Assembly (NCBI RefSeq): GCF_905475465.1
Contig: NC_062235.1
Coordinates: 6,892,001 to 6,956,000 of the forward strand
Direction: 5' to 3'
From: Pieris napi
Lineage: Eukaryota; Arthropoda; Insecta; Lepidoptera; Pieridae
Length of the DNA: 64,000 nt
Part shown: positions 1 to 10,795 of the stretch, one piece after another
Layout of the letters: each line of letters begins with the position of its first letter
Numbering within the stretch: the stretch's first letter is position 1
Position numbers and translations under genes: made by a program
Notes under the pieces: generated by a model
Seen by the model: only the letters and a program-made list of their open reading frames with translations
What the model was told of the DNA's origin: nothing
Database searches by the model: none

Positions 1-2673
1 CATTATTGTTATATAAAAAATATGTCACGATTAATAAGTAGTCAAATTTCAAAATCCAAGGAAGCCATATATCTATGTGACTTTTGTTTACAATATTTTT
101 CAACACCTGAACGTTTAAATAACCATCAAAAAAATGATTGCAGACATATTTGTACACAAATACCAAGCGTAGATAAAAATAAAAAAAATTGGTGGGGCGA
201 TATTGTATCTGAAAATAAATTAAGTTTTGATAAATTTCAACGTAAATTGATGTTACCTTTTGTTATATATGCGGATTTTGAGGCTTTTTTAAGTCCTTTA
301 GCATCATGTTCAAACGATCCTTCAAAATCACATACCATAAATGTACAAAAACATAATGTATATAGTTTTGGATACTACATTAAATGCTCATACGATGATA
401 AATTGTCTAAATATGTAACATATACTGGAGAAAATTGTGCTTTAAAATTTATGGAATCACTGAAAGATAATTTGACAACAATTGTTAAAAAAATTGGTTT
501 CCAAAAAGTCACTGATAAATTATCACCAATACAGCAAGATATAGTTAGCAAATCTAATCATTGTTATATTTGTGATAAAATTTTGTGTGGGGATTCAATG
601 ATTTACCACGATTGGTTTACGGGGAAATTTGTTGGGGTCATACATAAACTTTGTTCAGAAAAATTTAGAGTACCTTACACTATACCAGTCTTCTTGCACA
701 ATTTAAGTCATTATGATGCACATTTTATCGTACATGCCTTAAACTTTGATGAAGGTCAGGTAGAAGTTCTCCCGCAAAATAAAGAAAAATACATATCATT
801 TTCAAAGGTACTTAAAATCAATAACAGTAATGTTACTTTACGTTTTGTGGATTCCCTAAAATTTTTACCCAGTAGCTTAGATACTTTAGCAAAAAATTTA
901 AACAAGGATAATTTTAAAGAATTATCAAAATGCTTTCCCAATTCAGAAGACTTTAAACGGCTTACTAAAAAAGGTGTATTTCCATATGAATTTATTAAAG
1001 ATTTTGATACATTAAACTACAATCAACTTCCAGATCTTCCACACTTTTACAGTACTCTTACAGATTCCATTATTTCTAATGAAGATTACAACCATGCCAA
1101 AGATGTTTGGAACCATTTCAATTGTAAAAATATGTTGGATTATTCAAATCTTTATTTAAAAACGGATGTTTTACTGTTAGCAGATATTTTTGAAAATTTT
1201 AGGTGCGTTTGCATTCAAACGTACGATTTAGATCCGGCTCATTACTATACAGCACCTGGATTAAGTTGGGATGCTATGTTAAAACAGACTAAAACAGAAA
1301 TTGAATTACTTTCTGATATTGATATGATTGCTTTTATTAAATCAGGAATTCGTGGTGGTGTTTCGCAATGTAGCACTCGCTATGCAAAAGCAAATAATGT
1401 TTACATGTCTGACTTTAATGTGAAAGATAAAGAGTCATTCTTAATGTATTTCGATGCCAATAATCTTTATGGTTGGGCAATGTCGCAATATCTACCTACA
1501 GGTGGTTTTGAGTGGGTTAGTGCTGATACAGATTTTAATGTTAGTTGTTCATCAGATATAGGTTTTATCTTAGAGGTAGATCTGGAGTATCCGGTGGATT
1601 TACATAATAAACATTCAGATTTACCTCTTTGTCCAGAAAATATACCAGTCGGGGACGCTAAGGAAATTAGATTGATTCCAAACTTAAGAAATAAATCCAA
1701 ATATATTATTCATTATCGAAATTTAATTCAATGTTTGAAAATGGGTTTAAAATTATTAAAAGTTCATAGAATATTAAAATTTAAGCAGAGTCCATGGTTA
1801 AAGAAATATATAGACCTTAATACACAATTAAGAACTCGAGCTAATTCTGATTTTGAGAAGGATTTCTATAAACTTATGAACAACGCTGTTTTTGGTAAGA
1901 CTATGGAAAATATTGAGAAACGAGTTAACGTTAAACTGTTAACCCACTGGGAAAATAGGGGCAAAATATTGGGAGCTGGGGATCTAATTGCTCAACCACA
2001 TTTTCACAGTGTTTCAATATTTTCTGAAAGTCTTGTTGCAATTCAATTAAACAAAATGAAATTAATTTATAATAAACCTATTTATCTCGGATTTTGTATA
2101 TTAGATATATCTAAAACGCTAATGTATGATTTCCACTATAATTACATGAAAGAGAAATTTACTTCAAATCTGAAACTACTGTACACAGATACCGACAGTC
2201 TCATTTATCAAATATTTACTAGTAACTTTTATAATGATATAAAACCAGACATTTGTACTCATTTCGATACATCAGATTATGATGCAAACAATGTTTTTAA
2301 TTTTCCTCAAGTAAATAAGAAAAAATTGGGTTATTTCAAAGATGAAAATTGTGGTAAAATCTTTACAGAATTTGTGGGTTTGCGATCAAAAATGTATGCA
2401 TTACAGGTGGATGATAAAATTATTACTAAGGCGAAGGGTGTTAACAAATGTGTCACTAAAAAATTAACGTTAGATAATTATAAGTCATGCTTATTTAATG
2501 AAAATGTTCAATTTTGTAAAATGTATCGATTTAAATCATTAAAACATACCATTTTCACACAAGAAATAAATAAAACATGTTTATCTTTTAATGATACCAA
2601 GCGATACATTCTACCAAATAATATAGATACGCTACCACTGGGTCATTATAAACTAGTTAACAATTCCAACTAA
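1..2673 (+). CDS. Protein-primed family B DNA polymerase of the Polinton/adintovirus type, 5' partial
   Basis: Replicates the element's own linear DNA from a protein primer. The frame is open from base 1; the first ATG is at 22 (883 residues to the stop), but seven in-frame codons precede it without a stop, so the true start is probably to the left. Counting from that ATG: a Cys2-HisCys-type zinc finger at residues 19-40, the Exo I motif YADFE at 83-87, polymerase motif A (YFDANNLYG, Asp478), motif B (KLMNNAVFGKTMEN, about 617-630) and motif C (YTDTDSL, catalytic DTDS at 723-726). All key residues are present and no stop or frameshift is seen. Codon use is AT-rich, like the surrounding DNA. 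The family is clear; whether it is still expressed is unknown. Confidence 0.9.
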   Translation, partial: HYCYIKNMSRLISSQISKSKEAIYLCDFCLQYFSTPERLNNHQKNDCRHICTQIPSVDKNKKNWWGDIVSENKLSFDKFQRKLMLPFVIYADFEAFLSPLASCSNDPSKSHTINVQKHNVYSFGYYIKCSYDDKLSKYVTYTGENCALKFMESLKDNLTTIVKKIGFQKVTDKLSPIQQDIVSKSNHCYICDKILCGDSMIYHDWFTGKFVGVIHKLCSEKFRVPYTIPVFLHNLSHYDAHFIVHALNFDEGQVEVLPQNKEKYISFSKVLKINNSNVTLRFVDSLKFLPSSLDTLAKNLNKDNFKELSKCFPNSEDFKRLTKKGVFPYEFIKDFDTLNYNQLPDLPHFYSTLTDSIISNEDYNHAKDVWNHFNCKNMLDYSNLYLKTDVLLLADIFENFRCVCIQTYDLDPAHYYTAPGLSWDAMLKQTKTEIELLSDIDMIAFIKSGIRGGVSQCSTRYAKANNVYMSDFNVKDKESFLMYFDANNLYGWAMSQYLPTGGFEWVSADTDFNVSCSSDIGFILEVDLEYPVDLHNKHSDLPLCPENIPVGDAKEIRLIPNLRNKSKYIIHYRNLIQCLKMGLKLLKVHRILKFKQSPWLKKYIDLNTQLRTRANSDFEKDFYKLMNNAVFGKTMENIEKRVNVKLLTHWENRGKILGAGDLIAQPHFHSVSIFSESLVAIQLNKMKLIYNKPIYLGFCILDISKTLMYDFHYNYMKEKFTSNLKLLYTDTDSLIYQIFTSNFYNDIKPDICTHFDTSDYDANNVFNFPQVNKKKLGYFKDENCGKIFTEFVGLRSKMYALQVDDKIITKAKGVNKCVTKKLTLDNYKSCLFNENVQFCKMYRFKSLKHTIFTQEINKTCLSFNDTKRYILPNNIDTLPLGHYKLVNNSN

Positions 2674-2919
2674 AAAAAGAAAAAGAAAAGTGGACTAGAT
2701 TATTAATAATATGTGAATGAAATTTAGTTGTAAATAACTACTCATTATTATTTATTGATAATGTGTTTTGTAATTGTAAGATAATGTTTTCTTATTATTA
2801 TTCTTTATTTAGATATTACCTTATTTATATTTTACTGTAACTTTTATGTATAAATAAAATTTATAAGACAAAAATGTTCAGTTTTATTGAGACACCCAAA
2901 GTAGAAAGAAGTATAAAAA

Positions 2920-3429
2920 ATGATTCATTTTATTCATCCATTTGCTGCCATCATAGCAGGTCCAACAGGATGTGGAAAATCAAACTTTGTTGCACAATTC
3001 ATAAAACACAGGGGTAGTGCATGTCATGATTTTTTTTTTCTGAAATTACATGGTGTTATGATGAAATGCAGCCACTTTATAATATACCTGGAGTAAATTA
3101 TCATCAAGGGCTGCCTGATTAGCATATGTTTGATGGTAAAAATCCTCATTTGATAATCATAGATGATTTAATGAGAGAATCTGACGGTAGAGTTGTTGAT
3201 ATATTTACAAAAGGAAGTCACCGTAGAAATTTAAGTGTTTTTTATATAACACAAAACTTGTTTGAAAAAGGCTAGTTCTAACCTTAAACACAAAGTTGAT
3301 ACCAAAATTGATCAACTTATGACTGAATCGGGTGTTAATAAAAGACGAAAATATAGTAATGAGCTCATTCGAGTTTCACCACTCAAGGTGAAAGGCGCTT
3401 CAAAGAAAAAAAAGGAACAAAAATATTAA
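2920..3429 (+). pseudogene. Broken FtsK/HerA (A32-like) DNA-packaging ATPase of the virus-like element
   Basis: In related elements this ATPase pumps DNA into the capsid. The start at 2920 leads into a Walker A motif (AGPTGCGKS) about 16 residues in. A Walker B-like stretch (LIIIDDLM) and a sensor-like segment (SVFYITQNL) follow downstream, so the domain order is right. The gene is not intact: the frame shifts near a T run at about 3031-3041, an in-frame TAG lies at 3120-3122, and another shift with a TAG falls near 3273. A lysine-rich tail ends at the TAA at 3427-3429. It lies between the polymerase and the capsid gene, its usual company. Remaining doubt concerns the exact break points, not the identity. 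Confidence 0.82.
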
Positions 3430-3462
3430 TATTTCCAAGGATATATTTTCAAACTTATCATA

Positions 3463-4776
3463 ATGTCATTTATTCATAATCATTCTTGCGAGTGTGTTAA
3501 ATCTGAATTGGATCTGTTTGCTCTTCCTTCCACACAAACAAGTATCGAATATGGACACTGGATACACTACAAACCAATTTCTTCATTAAGTGATGATGGA
3601 CCTATCGAATTCCAAGTCCCTGGTACAGGAGATGACTACATAGACCTTTCACATACTTTACTCCATCTCAAAGCCCAAATTAAAAATCAAGACGGTTCTG
3701 TGGTCAATGCAGCTAATGTAGTGGCACCAGTCAATAATTGGTTACATTCTCTATTTAACCAATTGGATGTTTACCTAAACCAAAAACTTGTGTCACCCCC
3801 AAATAATACTTATGCATATCGTGCTTTCATAGAAACTCTTTTAAATTATTCATCATCCGCCAAAAAATCACATTTGACATGTGGTTTGTGGTACGAGGAT
3901 ACAGCTGGTAAAATGAATGAAACTAATGAGGCAAACAAGGGCTTTTACAAAAGACAACAACTTTCAAAGGATGGAAAGGATGTTGAAATGATTGGGCATT
4001 TACATGGGGATATATTCAATCAAGATAAATTCCTCATGAACGGGGTCGAATTATCTATAAAATTAGTTAGATCGAGAGAAACATTTAACCTCATGTCACA
4101 GAATGCAGATAATAAGTACAAAGTCTGTATAACAGAGGCAAATTTAATAATACGCAGAGCAAAAATTAATCCGTCAATACTAATAGCTCATCAAAAGGTT
4201 CTTGCTACTACTACAGCTAAATATCCTATAACAAGAGGTGAAGTGAAAGTCCTGACCATACCATCTGGTGTGCAGGGTAAAACACTGGACAATATATTTT
4301 TAGGACAGGTTCCTAAGAGATGTATTATAGGTTTTGTTAATAATACAGCCTTCAATGGTAGTTACAATAAAAACCCATTCAACTTTGAAAACTTCGGTAT
4401 TTGCTCTTTTAGTTTATATATAGACGGTCAACAAATACCATCAAAATCATTACAACCATCATTCCCAAACGATGTATTTGCCAGCGCATACCACACACTG
4501 TACTCAGGCACCGGTATACATTTTCTTAACGAAGGTAATGGGATATCGAGGGAACAATACTCAGATGGATATTGTTTACTAGCCTTTGATTTAACCCCCG
4601 ACTTATCAGCTAACTCTAATATTCATTGGAATCTCATTCGTCATGGTAGTGTGAGAATGGAAGTAAGATTCGAGAGCGCATTGACTGAAACAATTAACTG
4701 TGTAGTTTATGCAGAGTTTTCAAATATTATAGAAATAGATAAGAACAGAAATGTATGTGTGGATTATAGTAGTTAA
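3463..4776 (+). CDS. Capsid-like protein of the Polinton/adintovirus element (probable double jelly-roll major capsid)
   Basis: A single uninterrupted frame of 437 residues. I recognise it as the family annotated in many animal genomes as F54H12.2-like, which occurs beside protein-primed polymerases and adenain-like proteases and is thought to be the hexon-like major capsid protein. The sequence is rich in beta-prone segments, lacks signal peptide, membrane segments and enzyme motifs, and carries many Asn and aromatic residues, as structural proteins do. The start at 3463 follows the ATPase stop by 33 bp, and an AATAAA lies about 40 bp after the stop. The membership of the family is well supported by sequence feel and gene context; the double jelly-roll fold is inferred and needs structure prediction. 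Confidence 0.75.
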   Translation: MSFIHNHSCECVKSELDLFALPSTQTSIEYGHWIHYKPISSLSDDGPIEFQVPGTGDDYIDLSHTLLHLKAQIKNQDGSVVNAANVVAPVNNWLHSLFNQLDVYLNQKLVSPPNNTYAYRAFIETLLNYSSSAKKSHLTCGLWYEDTAGKMNETNEANKGFYKRQQLSKDGKDVEMIGHLHGDIFNQDKFLMNGVELSIKLVRSRETFNLMSQNADNKYKVCITEANLIIRRAKINPSILIAHQKVLATTTAKYPITRGEVKVLTIPSGVQGKTLDNIFLGQVPKRCIIGFVNNTAFNGSYNKNPFNFENFGICSFSLYIDGQQIPSKSLQPSFPNDVFASAYHTLYSGTGIHFLNEGNGISREQYSDGYCLLAFDLTPDLSANSNIHWNLIRHGSVRMEVRFESALTETINCVVYAEFSNIIEIDKNRNVCVDYSS

Positions 4777-5013
4777 GAAATGACTTTTATGTACTTATAA
4801 TTAAATTGAGAAAAATAAACAGAATGAAATATAATAAATAACAAATGGTTTCTCATTTATACTTTCCCTACTTTTCTAAATAAATGCATACCTATAAGAT
4901 ATTACATATATTGGGATGTCAATACAACGTGATGTTAGTTGAGGTGGATGATTGATAGGAATTGGAATTGTAATTAGTGCAATATATAAGAGTAGAAGGT
5001 CAAACGCGTTGGA

Positions 5014-5469
5014 GTGAAAATGAATACATTAAACCTGCAAATGAGTCTCCATAGAATACATCCCAGCATCCAGTATAGCGTTTACCCCTCGAATCGCCTA
5101 CCAATGCACATACACTTACCCGCATTTATTATATGCAATCTCGACCCTGACTCACAACCAGGCTCTCATTGGGTAGCTATTCATATCAACCACGAAAAAG
5201 TTGGAGAATATTTTGATTCCTTTGGTCGTAAACCGATCAGAGTAATAACAGATTTTTTAAGAAGAAATTGTCGGGTGTGGAGCTATAATACAGCTAGCGT
5301 TCAGGATATCTATTCCGCGATATGTGGGGAGTATTGTGTGGTATATTTGTACTACAAGTTCTGGGGTTTCAGTTTGGAAGATTACCTCAGAAACTTTTCG
5401 TATGACTCACCAAGAAATGACATGGCACTAGTAAAATTGTACTGTAACGTAATGCAAATAAACACATAA
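5014..5469 (+). CDS. Adenain-like (C5-type) cysteine protease of the virus-like element
   Basis: Related proteases cleave capsid precursors during virion maturation. The 151-residue frame shows the adenain pattern in order: catalytic His52 in GSHWVAIHI, an acidic partner Asp68 in YFDSFG, Gln97 for the oxyanion hole in SVQDIYSAICGEYC, and nucleophile Cys104 in the same block. The length fits a minimal protease of this family, though the N-terminus is uncertain because an upstream frame is possible. It lies 237 bp after the capsid gene on the same strand. Triad assignments come from motif spacing only. No stop or frameshift interrupts the frame. Confidence 0.82.
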   Translation: MKMNTLNLQMSLHRIHPSIQYSVYPSNRLPMHIHLPAFIICNLDPDSQPGSHWVAIHINHEKVGEYFDSFGRKPIRVITDFLRRNCRVWSYNTASVQDIYSAICGEYCVVYLYYKFWGFSLEDYLRNFSYDSPRNDMALVKLYCNVMQINT

Positions 5470-8177
5470 AACATGGTAATCATATTTTTAATTTTCAATC
5501 AAATCCTTTTCCCGTCCATTCCTGGTGCAATGCAGGTAAATGCAGATGATAATTAGCTAATGATAGGTACGAAACTGACTCGGTAATTAGTAAATGAGGG
5601 TAACGTATTGGGCGAGACATTAGACTGGTGATTAGTAAATAGATTGATCAGCAACGTACAGAAAAACCTAACTTCGAAACAGAGCGAAATATCACTTCGG
5701 GAGTGAGTGCATTCGACTCCACACGTCCTGTTTAGTGGGGTTAGAGTACAAACTTTTTTTTTTTTTTTTTTTTTTTTAGGCGGGCGCTGCCTCCGAAACA
5801 GCTTTTTTTACCGAAGCAGTGGGTGAGGCAGTGCCCGGGAATCCATACTACTCATCTTAAAGTGCGCTAGCCTGGTTTCGTAAGTTAGCAACTTTTTTTT
5901 CGAGATGCCACTGGAGAAAAGTAGATGCCACAAAAATTTTTGCAAGCGTTCGAGTCGTAACATACTCGTATGCGTAGCATAAGGGGTCTCCATACAACTG
6001 TACCATATTATAGTATGATCCGCACGAGACTATTGTATAATATAATTTTTGTTTTGATTTTTTGGAATCTTTTAGTGTTTCTCAGGACAAAACCAAGTAT
6101 CTTAGAAGCTTTCTTTATTGTAATGTCCTTGTGTAAATTTGTCACCTTTGTTCAATCAGTCGCTTAATTTAATTTTAAATTTCCAAAGACAATTGTACAT
6201 CTAATTATATTAATTATATGTACAATTGTCTGTATGAGTATTCTATATTTGTTAAACGAAACTGTTACTTGTGTCTTATGTCCTTTGACAAATTTATAAA
6301 TTAAGATGATATAGTAGTAAGTCTTAGCAAGGAATTTGTAGTTTAAAGAATTTCATCCTATTTCGTAACATATGAAATTACCCTCTATAACTTGAAATCA
6401 AATAATTTATTAGAAAATATTTATTTATTCCACATCATTGTTCTATCTTTACAGTTACTACTAATTCGATAGAACGACACATTAATTATACCCACACCGA
6501 TTAACCTACATCAATAATATTACAAAATATATATTTCTATACCAAAATCTTATAATATATAACTAATAATATATAATTTGAAATTTGGCCTACTATATAT
6601 ATTGTATTTACTACGAAATAGCAGCATACATGTTCTTCTTTGTCAACAGCCGTCTACGACCGGTCGCCACGCAAAATTCCTATTCTACTTAACGGCTTGG
6701 TTCGTGTGAAAAATTGTTTTATATAATATGCAAGGTATTTTTATGTGCACAACGGAATTATTATTTTGTTTTTTTTTTTCATAAAAAGTGTGCTTCGGTC
6801 ATTCGCCTGAGGTCACAGAACACACCACACGCCGCACGTCACTGCACACTTTTACGAAAACATTATTTTATTTATTCGCCTTGCATTCGACATATTATAT
6901 TAATCTTTATCCAATTTTCTCAATCATTCCTTATTCATAACAATCATCAGGTTTTTTTAAATTTATATAGAACATATTATCATAGATTAAAAATAACTTC
7001 ACAACAGACTGGTCAAGTAAAGTGTGTCAAATAAACCCAGATTAAATTATACTCGCTTAACTATAGTTGAATTTAAATCATCATCATATATGAGCATCAT
7101 CATCTCTGCTCATATGAGTCAAGAATTTACGCAAAGTAGTGAGTAGATATCTTTATGGCTGCTATTATGTATCTACATTACACATTCACGTGGGTGTGGT
7201 ACACACAAACACGCATGCAAACACATACTCTACCATGCGCACAACACACGTAGTAATTACCATATAAGTAACGAAAGAGCTAGATCCCCCTGGCACAAGT
7301 ACGAGATAGTATTTACTTAAAAGGGGCCATTGTATATAATTTTAGTTAAAATAAAATAAACGATAAAAGGTCAAAGACAGATAAGCAGTAAAACCTTCAT
7401 CCTTTTATAGAGGATTTATATAACAGTTATTAGTCTTATCAACGTAGTTCAATGGCAACGTATCTATTAATAACATTTGGAACACAAAACATCGGTAAAA
7501 CAAAGTCCGAAGGTCAAATAAAAAATATGTAACAACGATATCTTCTTATGTCATGGCATATTATTATTTTTTTTCATTTTCATATTGTACGTACAAAACA
7601 TATGACGTGTGAATATGACAAGAAAATATTAAATCCCGACAATCTGGGATATTATTGCTAAAACAATTATATCGATTTGGTCGAAAAAATAAAAAATATT
7701 TTATAATATTTAAAATAATAATAATAATATTTTTCCTTGTAATAAAATATTTTTAAACAATTTGTTATTATATGTAATCACAAATTTGATAAAAGTCCGA
7801 CAGGGCAGTCGGTTTGGTCAGTAACCGTATATTTTTATATATTAGGTATACCTATTTTAATATTGAATTTAGCTTGTCATGTCCAAAAACAAAATGTGTT
7901 AAAAATTGAAAGGGGCATAATTGTGTATGCGCATAAGAAATTGAATGTGTAGCGACTGATGGTGACCCCGACGGGTTATCCACAGGTTGCGAGCGTAGTG
8001 ATAATATAATTTAAAACTTATATAATTTTAACTATTATGGATAGTCGTTTTCACTTTCTGCCATCTTTGCCTCGAGCCCCGTACAATAAGAAGCTCTCTA
8101 GGAAAGCTTATTATAAAATATCTAATTACCTAGAAGATAAGGAAGCTTGGAATTAAAAATAATTTGCTCCAGCTATT
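5470..8177. other. Non-coding stretch between the virus-like element and a SINE
   Basis: No gene is recognised in 2.7 kb on either strand. It holds a 24-base T run near 5755, a small perfect hairpin at 6187-6231, and AT-rich DNA with stop codons in all frames. Open frames at 5808-5993 (-) and 6714-7034 (+) lack coding character. The right end of the Polinton-like element may fall in the first 300 bp, but no repeat unit shows it. Missing 5'-nucleotidase exons were sought here on the - strand and not found. Confidence 0.6.
6187..6231. repeat. Perfect 14-bp inverted repeat (hairpin)
   Basis: AGACAATTGTACAT at 6187-6200 is exactly inverted at 6218-6231 around an AT-rich 17-base loop. It may be a relic of a small MITE; no flanking duplication is clear. 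Confidence 0.6.
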
Positions 8178-8436
8178 TTTTTTTTTTTTTTAAGACAATT
8201 CACACCAATTGACCGAGTCCCATGCTAAGCTGGTGAAGCTTGTGTTATGGGTACTAGGCAACGGATATACATACATAGATAAATAGACAAATAGACATAT
8301 AAATACATACTTAAACACCCAAGACCTAAGCACAACACCAAATGCTCATCACATCGATGTTCGTCTCAGCCGGGGATCAAACCCGGGACCCATGGATTCG
8401 CAGTCAGGGGTACTAACCACTATACCAATGAGTCGG
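8178..8436 (-). mobile_element. tRNA-derived SINE
   Basis: On the - strand the copy starts near 8436 with a tRNA-like head. A Pol III A box (TGGTATAGTGG, 8417-8427) matches the consensus and a B box (GGTTTGATCCC, 8373-8383) differs by one base. The body runs to an A-rich tail, read as a T run at about 8178-8197 on the + strand. The body includes a run of short ATAC/ATAG repeats. This structure is typical of lepidopteran SINEs. Confidence 0.82.
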
Positions 8437-8479
8437 CTAAATGAGCTATTTAATTTAATTGTAACTAATATAAGCATTG

Positions 8480-8725
8480 TAAATAACTTAAGACGATCGA
8501 AAAAAAAATTGCCCGAGGTTCTTGCCTTTCTCCTTGTGTGCTGGTCGCGATTGCGAACAGGCGGTAGAGTTGACAATTCAAAGTGATCATGTGATTCAAC
8601 TGAATAAATCAATTTTGATTTTGACTCAACAAGTTTAGTAATTAGAAGCATTTTGGTTTTTTTTTGATGTTCATAAGTGTACATTGTTACCTACATGAAT
8701 AAATGATTTTTGACTTTTATCGTTT
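8480..8725 (+). repeat. LINE/SINE 3' tail fragment
   Basis: Ends with the sequence block (about 8640-8722) containing TTCATAAGTGTACATTG and GAATAAATGATTTTTGAC, which recurs near 20285, 54600 and 61020. It is the shared 3' end of a non-LTR retrotransposon family and the SINEs that use it. The first 150 bp are more diverged. Confidence 0.6.
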
Positions 8726-9065
8726 TTTCTCTTCTTGCATCAAAAACAATATTAAATCGTCTGCATAGATAACGGTACAATTATCGCTATTTAAACAGAT
8801 TTCTATGCAAACTAGGTGGTAATTAGAGCAAACGCCATTTAACAATACCAATATTTTAGTTAATGAGCACAGTATTAACCTAGCTGATTATTATCAACCC
8901 TGAGGTCGTGTATTTGTGTGACGACTGTGCACTAATTCATTTTTCTTATGCGCAATCAACAAACAGTAAAACAGTGCTGGCATAGAAAAAATCAGTGTGT
9001 CAGTTCAGAAGCTAATTACCTTTTTGTCTGAAAAAAAATTTGCCAAGTAAAAGGTGAATTCATAC

Positions 9066-10795
9066 CTTCGTATCCGTAGTAATTAGTCCTATGATACCAA
9101 TCTTCCGTCCTTTTCTCTCCACGATTATATAAGGTTTATACAGCCCTTGTAGAATTGGTTCTTTGCTTGAATCCATATTGGCTGCCACTACTGGAGCTTT
9201 CAAACCTGATAGATATGGCGCTAAGCCTGCGGGACCATCATCAAATTCATGATTACCTATAGCCTGAAACCATTAGTTATAAAAGCTCCTGAGTATCCGT
9301 AGTCGTCTATCATAGTCTGTACGTTGTGCGCTTGTGTGTGTGTGTGTGTTGTTGTTATATAAGTTTAGTCATTGGTAACTTAAATCTAGTTTCTAGTTTC
9401 AGAAGCTGTCAAACTATTTTTCGTTCGTGAAATATTTGACAATGCTCAAAACAACTATGACTTGAATTACGCTTTGAAACACGGAATTTCCCTATAACTA
9501 AGAAACTAGAAAGCAAAATTACTCTTCGAATTATTATACATAATCCAATAATGTACGTTTCATATTAAAGTCAGTGAGTTTATTCACTATTAAGAAAAAT
9601 ACAATCTTATCTGAATCATATTAGTTTAGATAAATGTATAACTAATATCGTAACGGCATTGGATAAATGAGGCGTAAGATTATTATGTGGTCAAAGGTTA
9701 CAAAGAGACATTGAGAACAGCAATTGCTAGTTCTAAATAGGAAACAGCCGAAGTCGTGCGTAATTATATCGTGGCTAAACTAATTATTTAAAGTAACACA
9801 TATACTTAACCTTACATGAGCATCATTTGGAAGTAAATTCATGAACTCCAAGATTACTTTCCACTTAAGGAGCGTATACCAATACGTCCCTTGGTAGCTG
9901 TCACCTGCATTTAATAGAATGGAATCTGGCTTTTCTTTTTTCAGAGTCATAATTTGCTTGAAGAGCCTCGGAAAGCCGCCCAGGCAGGAGGCATTGTTGA
10001 ACCGGCATGTTGGCGTTTCTACTGAGGTTTCTTCAAATCTATACATAGGTAATAATGCAAAATTATACTTGGGTTATGAAGAAATCCTTTCTATAATTGG
10101 TTCGCTATAAATTACGCAAACCCCAAATATACAAAGCACCATAAAAAATGTTATAAATATTGAACTTGCCTTCGAAAATTTACACGACTTTTTTAATATA
10201 TAATAAAATATTTTATCAATGAGTGAATTTGATTCATAAACAGTGATTGAAATTTTACAAAATAAATGGAGCGAAACGTAAGATCTAGAGTGTTGACATC
10301 ACACTGAAATAGTCTAGACTAGGTGCACTTACCCATACTTATGATTATCAACGTATTAAAAACTAATCAAAGCGAAATAGTTATATATTATAGCCCCTGT
10401 GATTTCAGTAACATAATATTTATTTTATAGTTCAGAGCATATTAATTAACCTTCTGTTGTATCGCTTGTGTAAAACAATGCAACATCTGTTTATAATTAA
10501 ACTATGTACGAATAATATGTGAAATTATATGGATAATAACTGACATAGCAAATAAAATATCAATGCAATATATTGTATTATTTACCATCTTCAACAACGA
10601 CGAAATCATTATTAAAATCAATATTAGAGTGATTTCAAATTGGTCAATTTCTAATGTCATAAAAATCTAAACTTACCTCGCATGAAAATCGTTGTAATGA
10701 ATTATTTGCAACTCATACAGTCCTTCGAAAGGTAGCGCGAAACCATAACAATAACTAACCGATATAAAAATCATAAAACATTTTAGCGCGAACAT
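9066..10795 (-). CDS. 5'-nucleotidase/apyrase-like secreted metallophosphatase, first three exons (3' part missing)
   Basis: Hydrolyses nucleoside phosphates in the extracellular space. Exons on the - strand: 10795-10677 (ATG at 10795), 10038-9816, 9263-9066; all introns are GT-AG and the 540 nt join in frame to 180 residues. Residues 1-20 form a hydrophobic signal peptide. Metal-binding motifs appear in order: NDFHAR (Asp and His), NAGDSYQGT (Asp), and GNHEFDDG (Asn-His-Glu) created across the junction of exons 2 and 3. The third exon ends in a good donor (G|GTATG), but no later exon is visible down to base 1, although full proteins of the family have roughly 550 residues. Either a large intron carrying the virus-like element separates the rest, or the gene is truncated. 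A GPI-anchored or salivary role cannot be decided. Confidence 0.85.
9332..9350. repeat. (GT)n microsatellite
   Basis: Short GT run in the intron or downstream flank of the 5'-nucleotidase-like gene. Confidence 0.7.
9390..9465. repeat. Copy 1 of a small dispersed TGTCAAA...TTTGACA hairpin repeat
   Basis: Contains AGTTTCAGAAGCTGTCAAAC and, about 30 bp on, ATTTGACAATGCTCAAAAC. The same block occurs at 24836-24925, 25163-25235 and 25775-25840. The inverted TGTCAAA/TTTGACA core suggests a MITE. Confidence 0.6.

Larger units (their letters stand above)
1..5469 (+). mobile_element. Polinton/adintovirus-like integrated element, right part only
   Basis: Four consecutive + strand genes form the core set of a Polinton (Maverick) or adintovirus: protein-primed DNA polymerase B, packaging ATPase, capsid-like protein and adenain-like protease. 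Spacing is short (247, 33 and 237 bp) and an AATAAA signal follows the polymerase (2853) and the capsid gene (4814). The left part, where a retroviral-type integrase and terminal inverted repeat would be expected, lies outside the window, so ends and target duplication cannot be checked. The right end is undefined; a 24-base T run near 5755 may be near it. Three reading frames are open while the ATPase is broken, which indicates an integrated and decaying copy. Calling it Polinton rather than adintovirus is a matter of nomenclature that this fragment cannot settle. Confidence 0.85.

Noticed and set aside
1467..1700. Open frame on the - strand inside the polymerase gene
   Set aside because: Shadow of the polymerase reading frame, without own start context or recognisable product.
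5808..5993. 61-codon frame on the - strand
   Set aside because: Low-complexity neighbourhood, no family and no splice context; probably chance.
6714..7034. 106-codon frame on the + strand
   Set aside because: AT-driven composition (Phe, Ile, Tyr, His), no recognisable domain.
8349..8684. 111-codon frame on the - strand
   Set aside because: Spans the SINE and a LINE tail; a repeat-derived frame.
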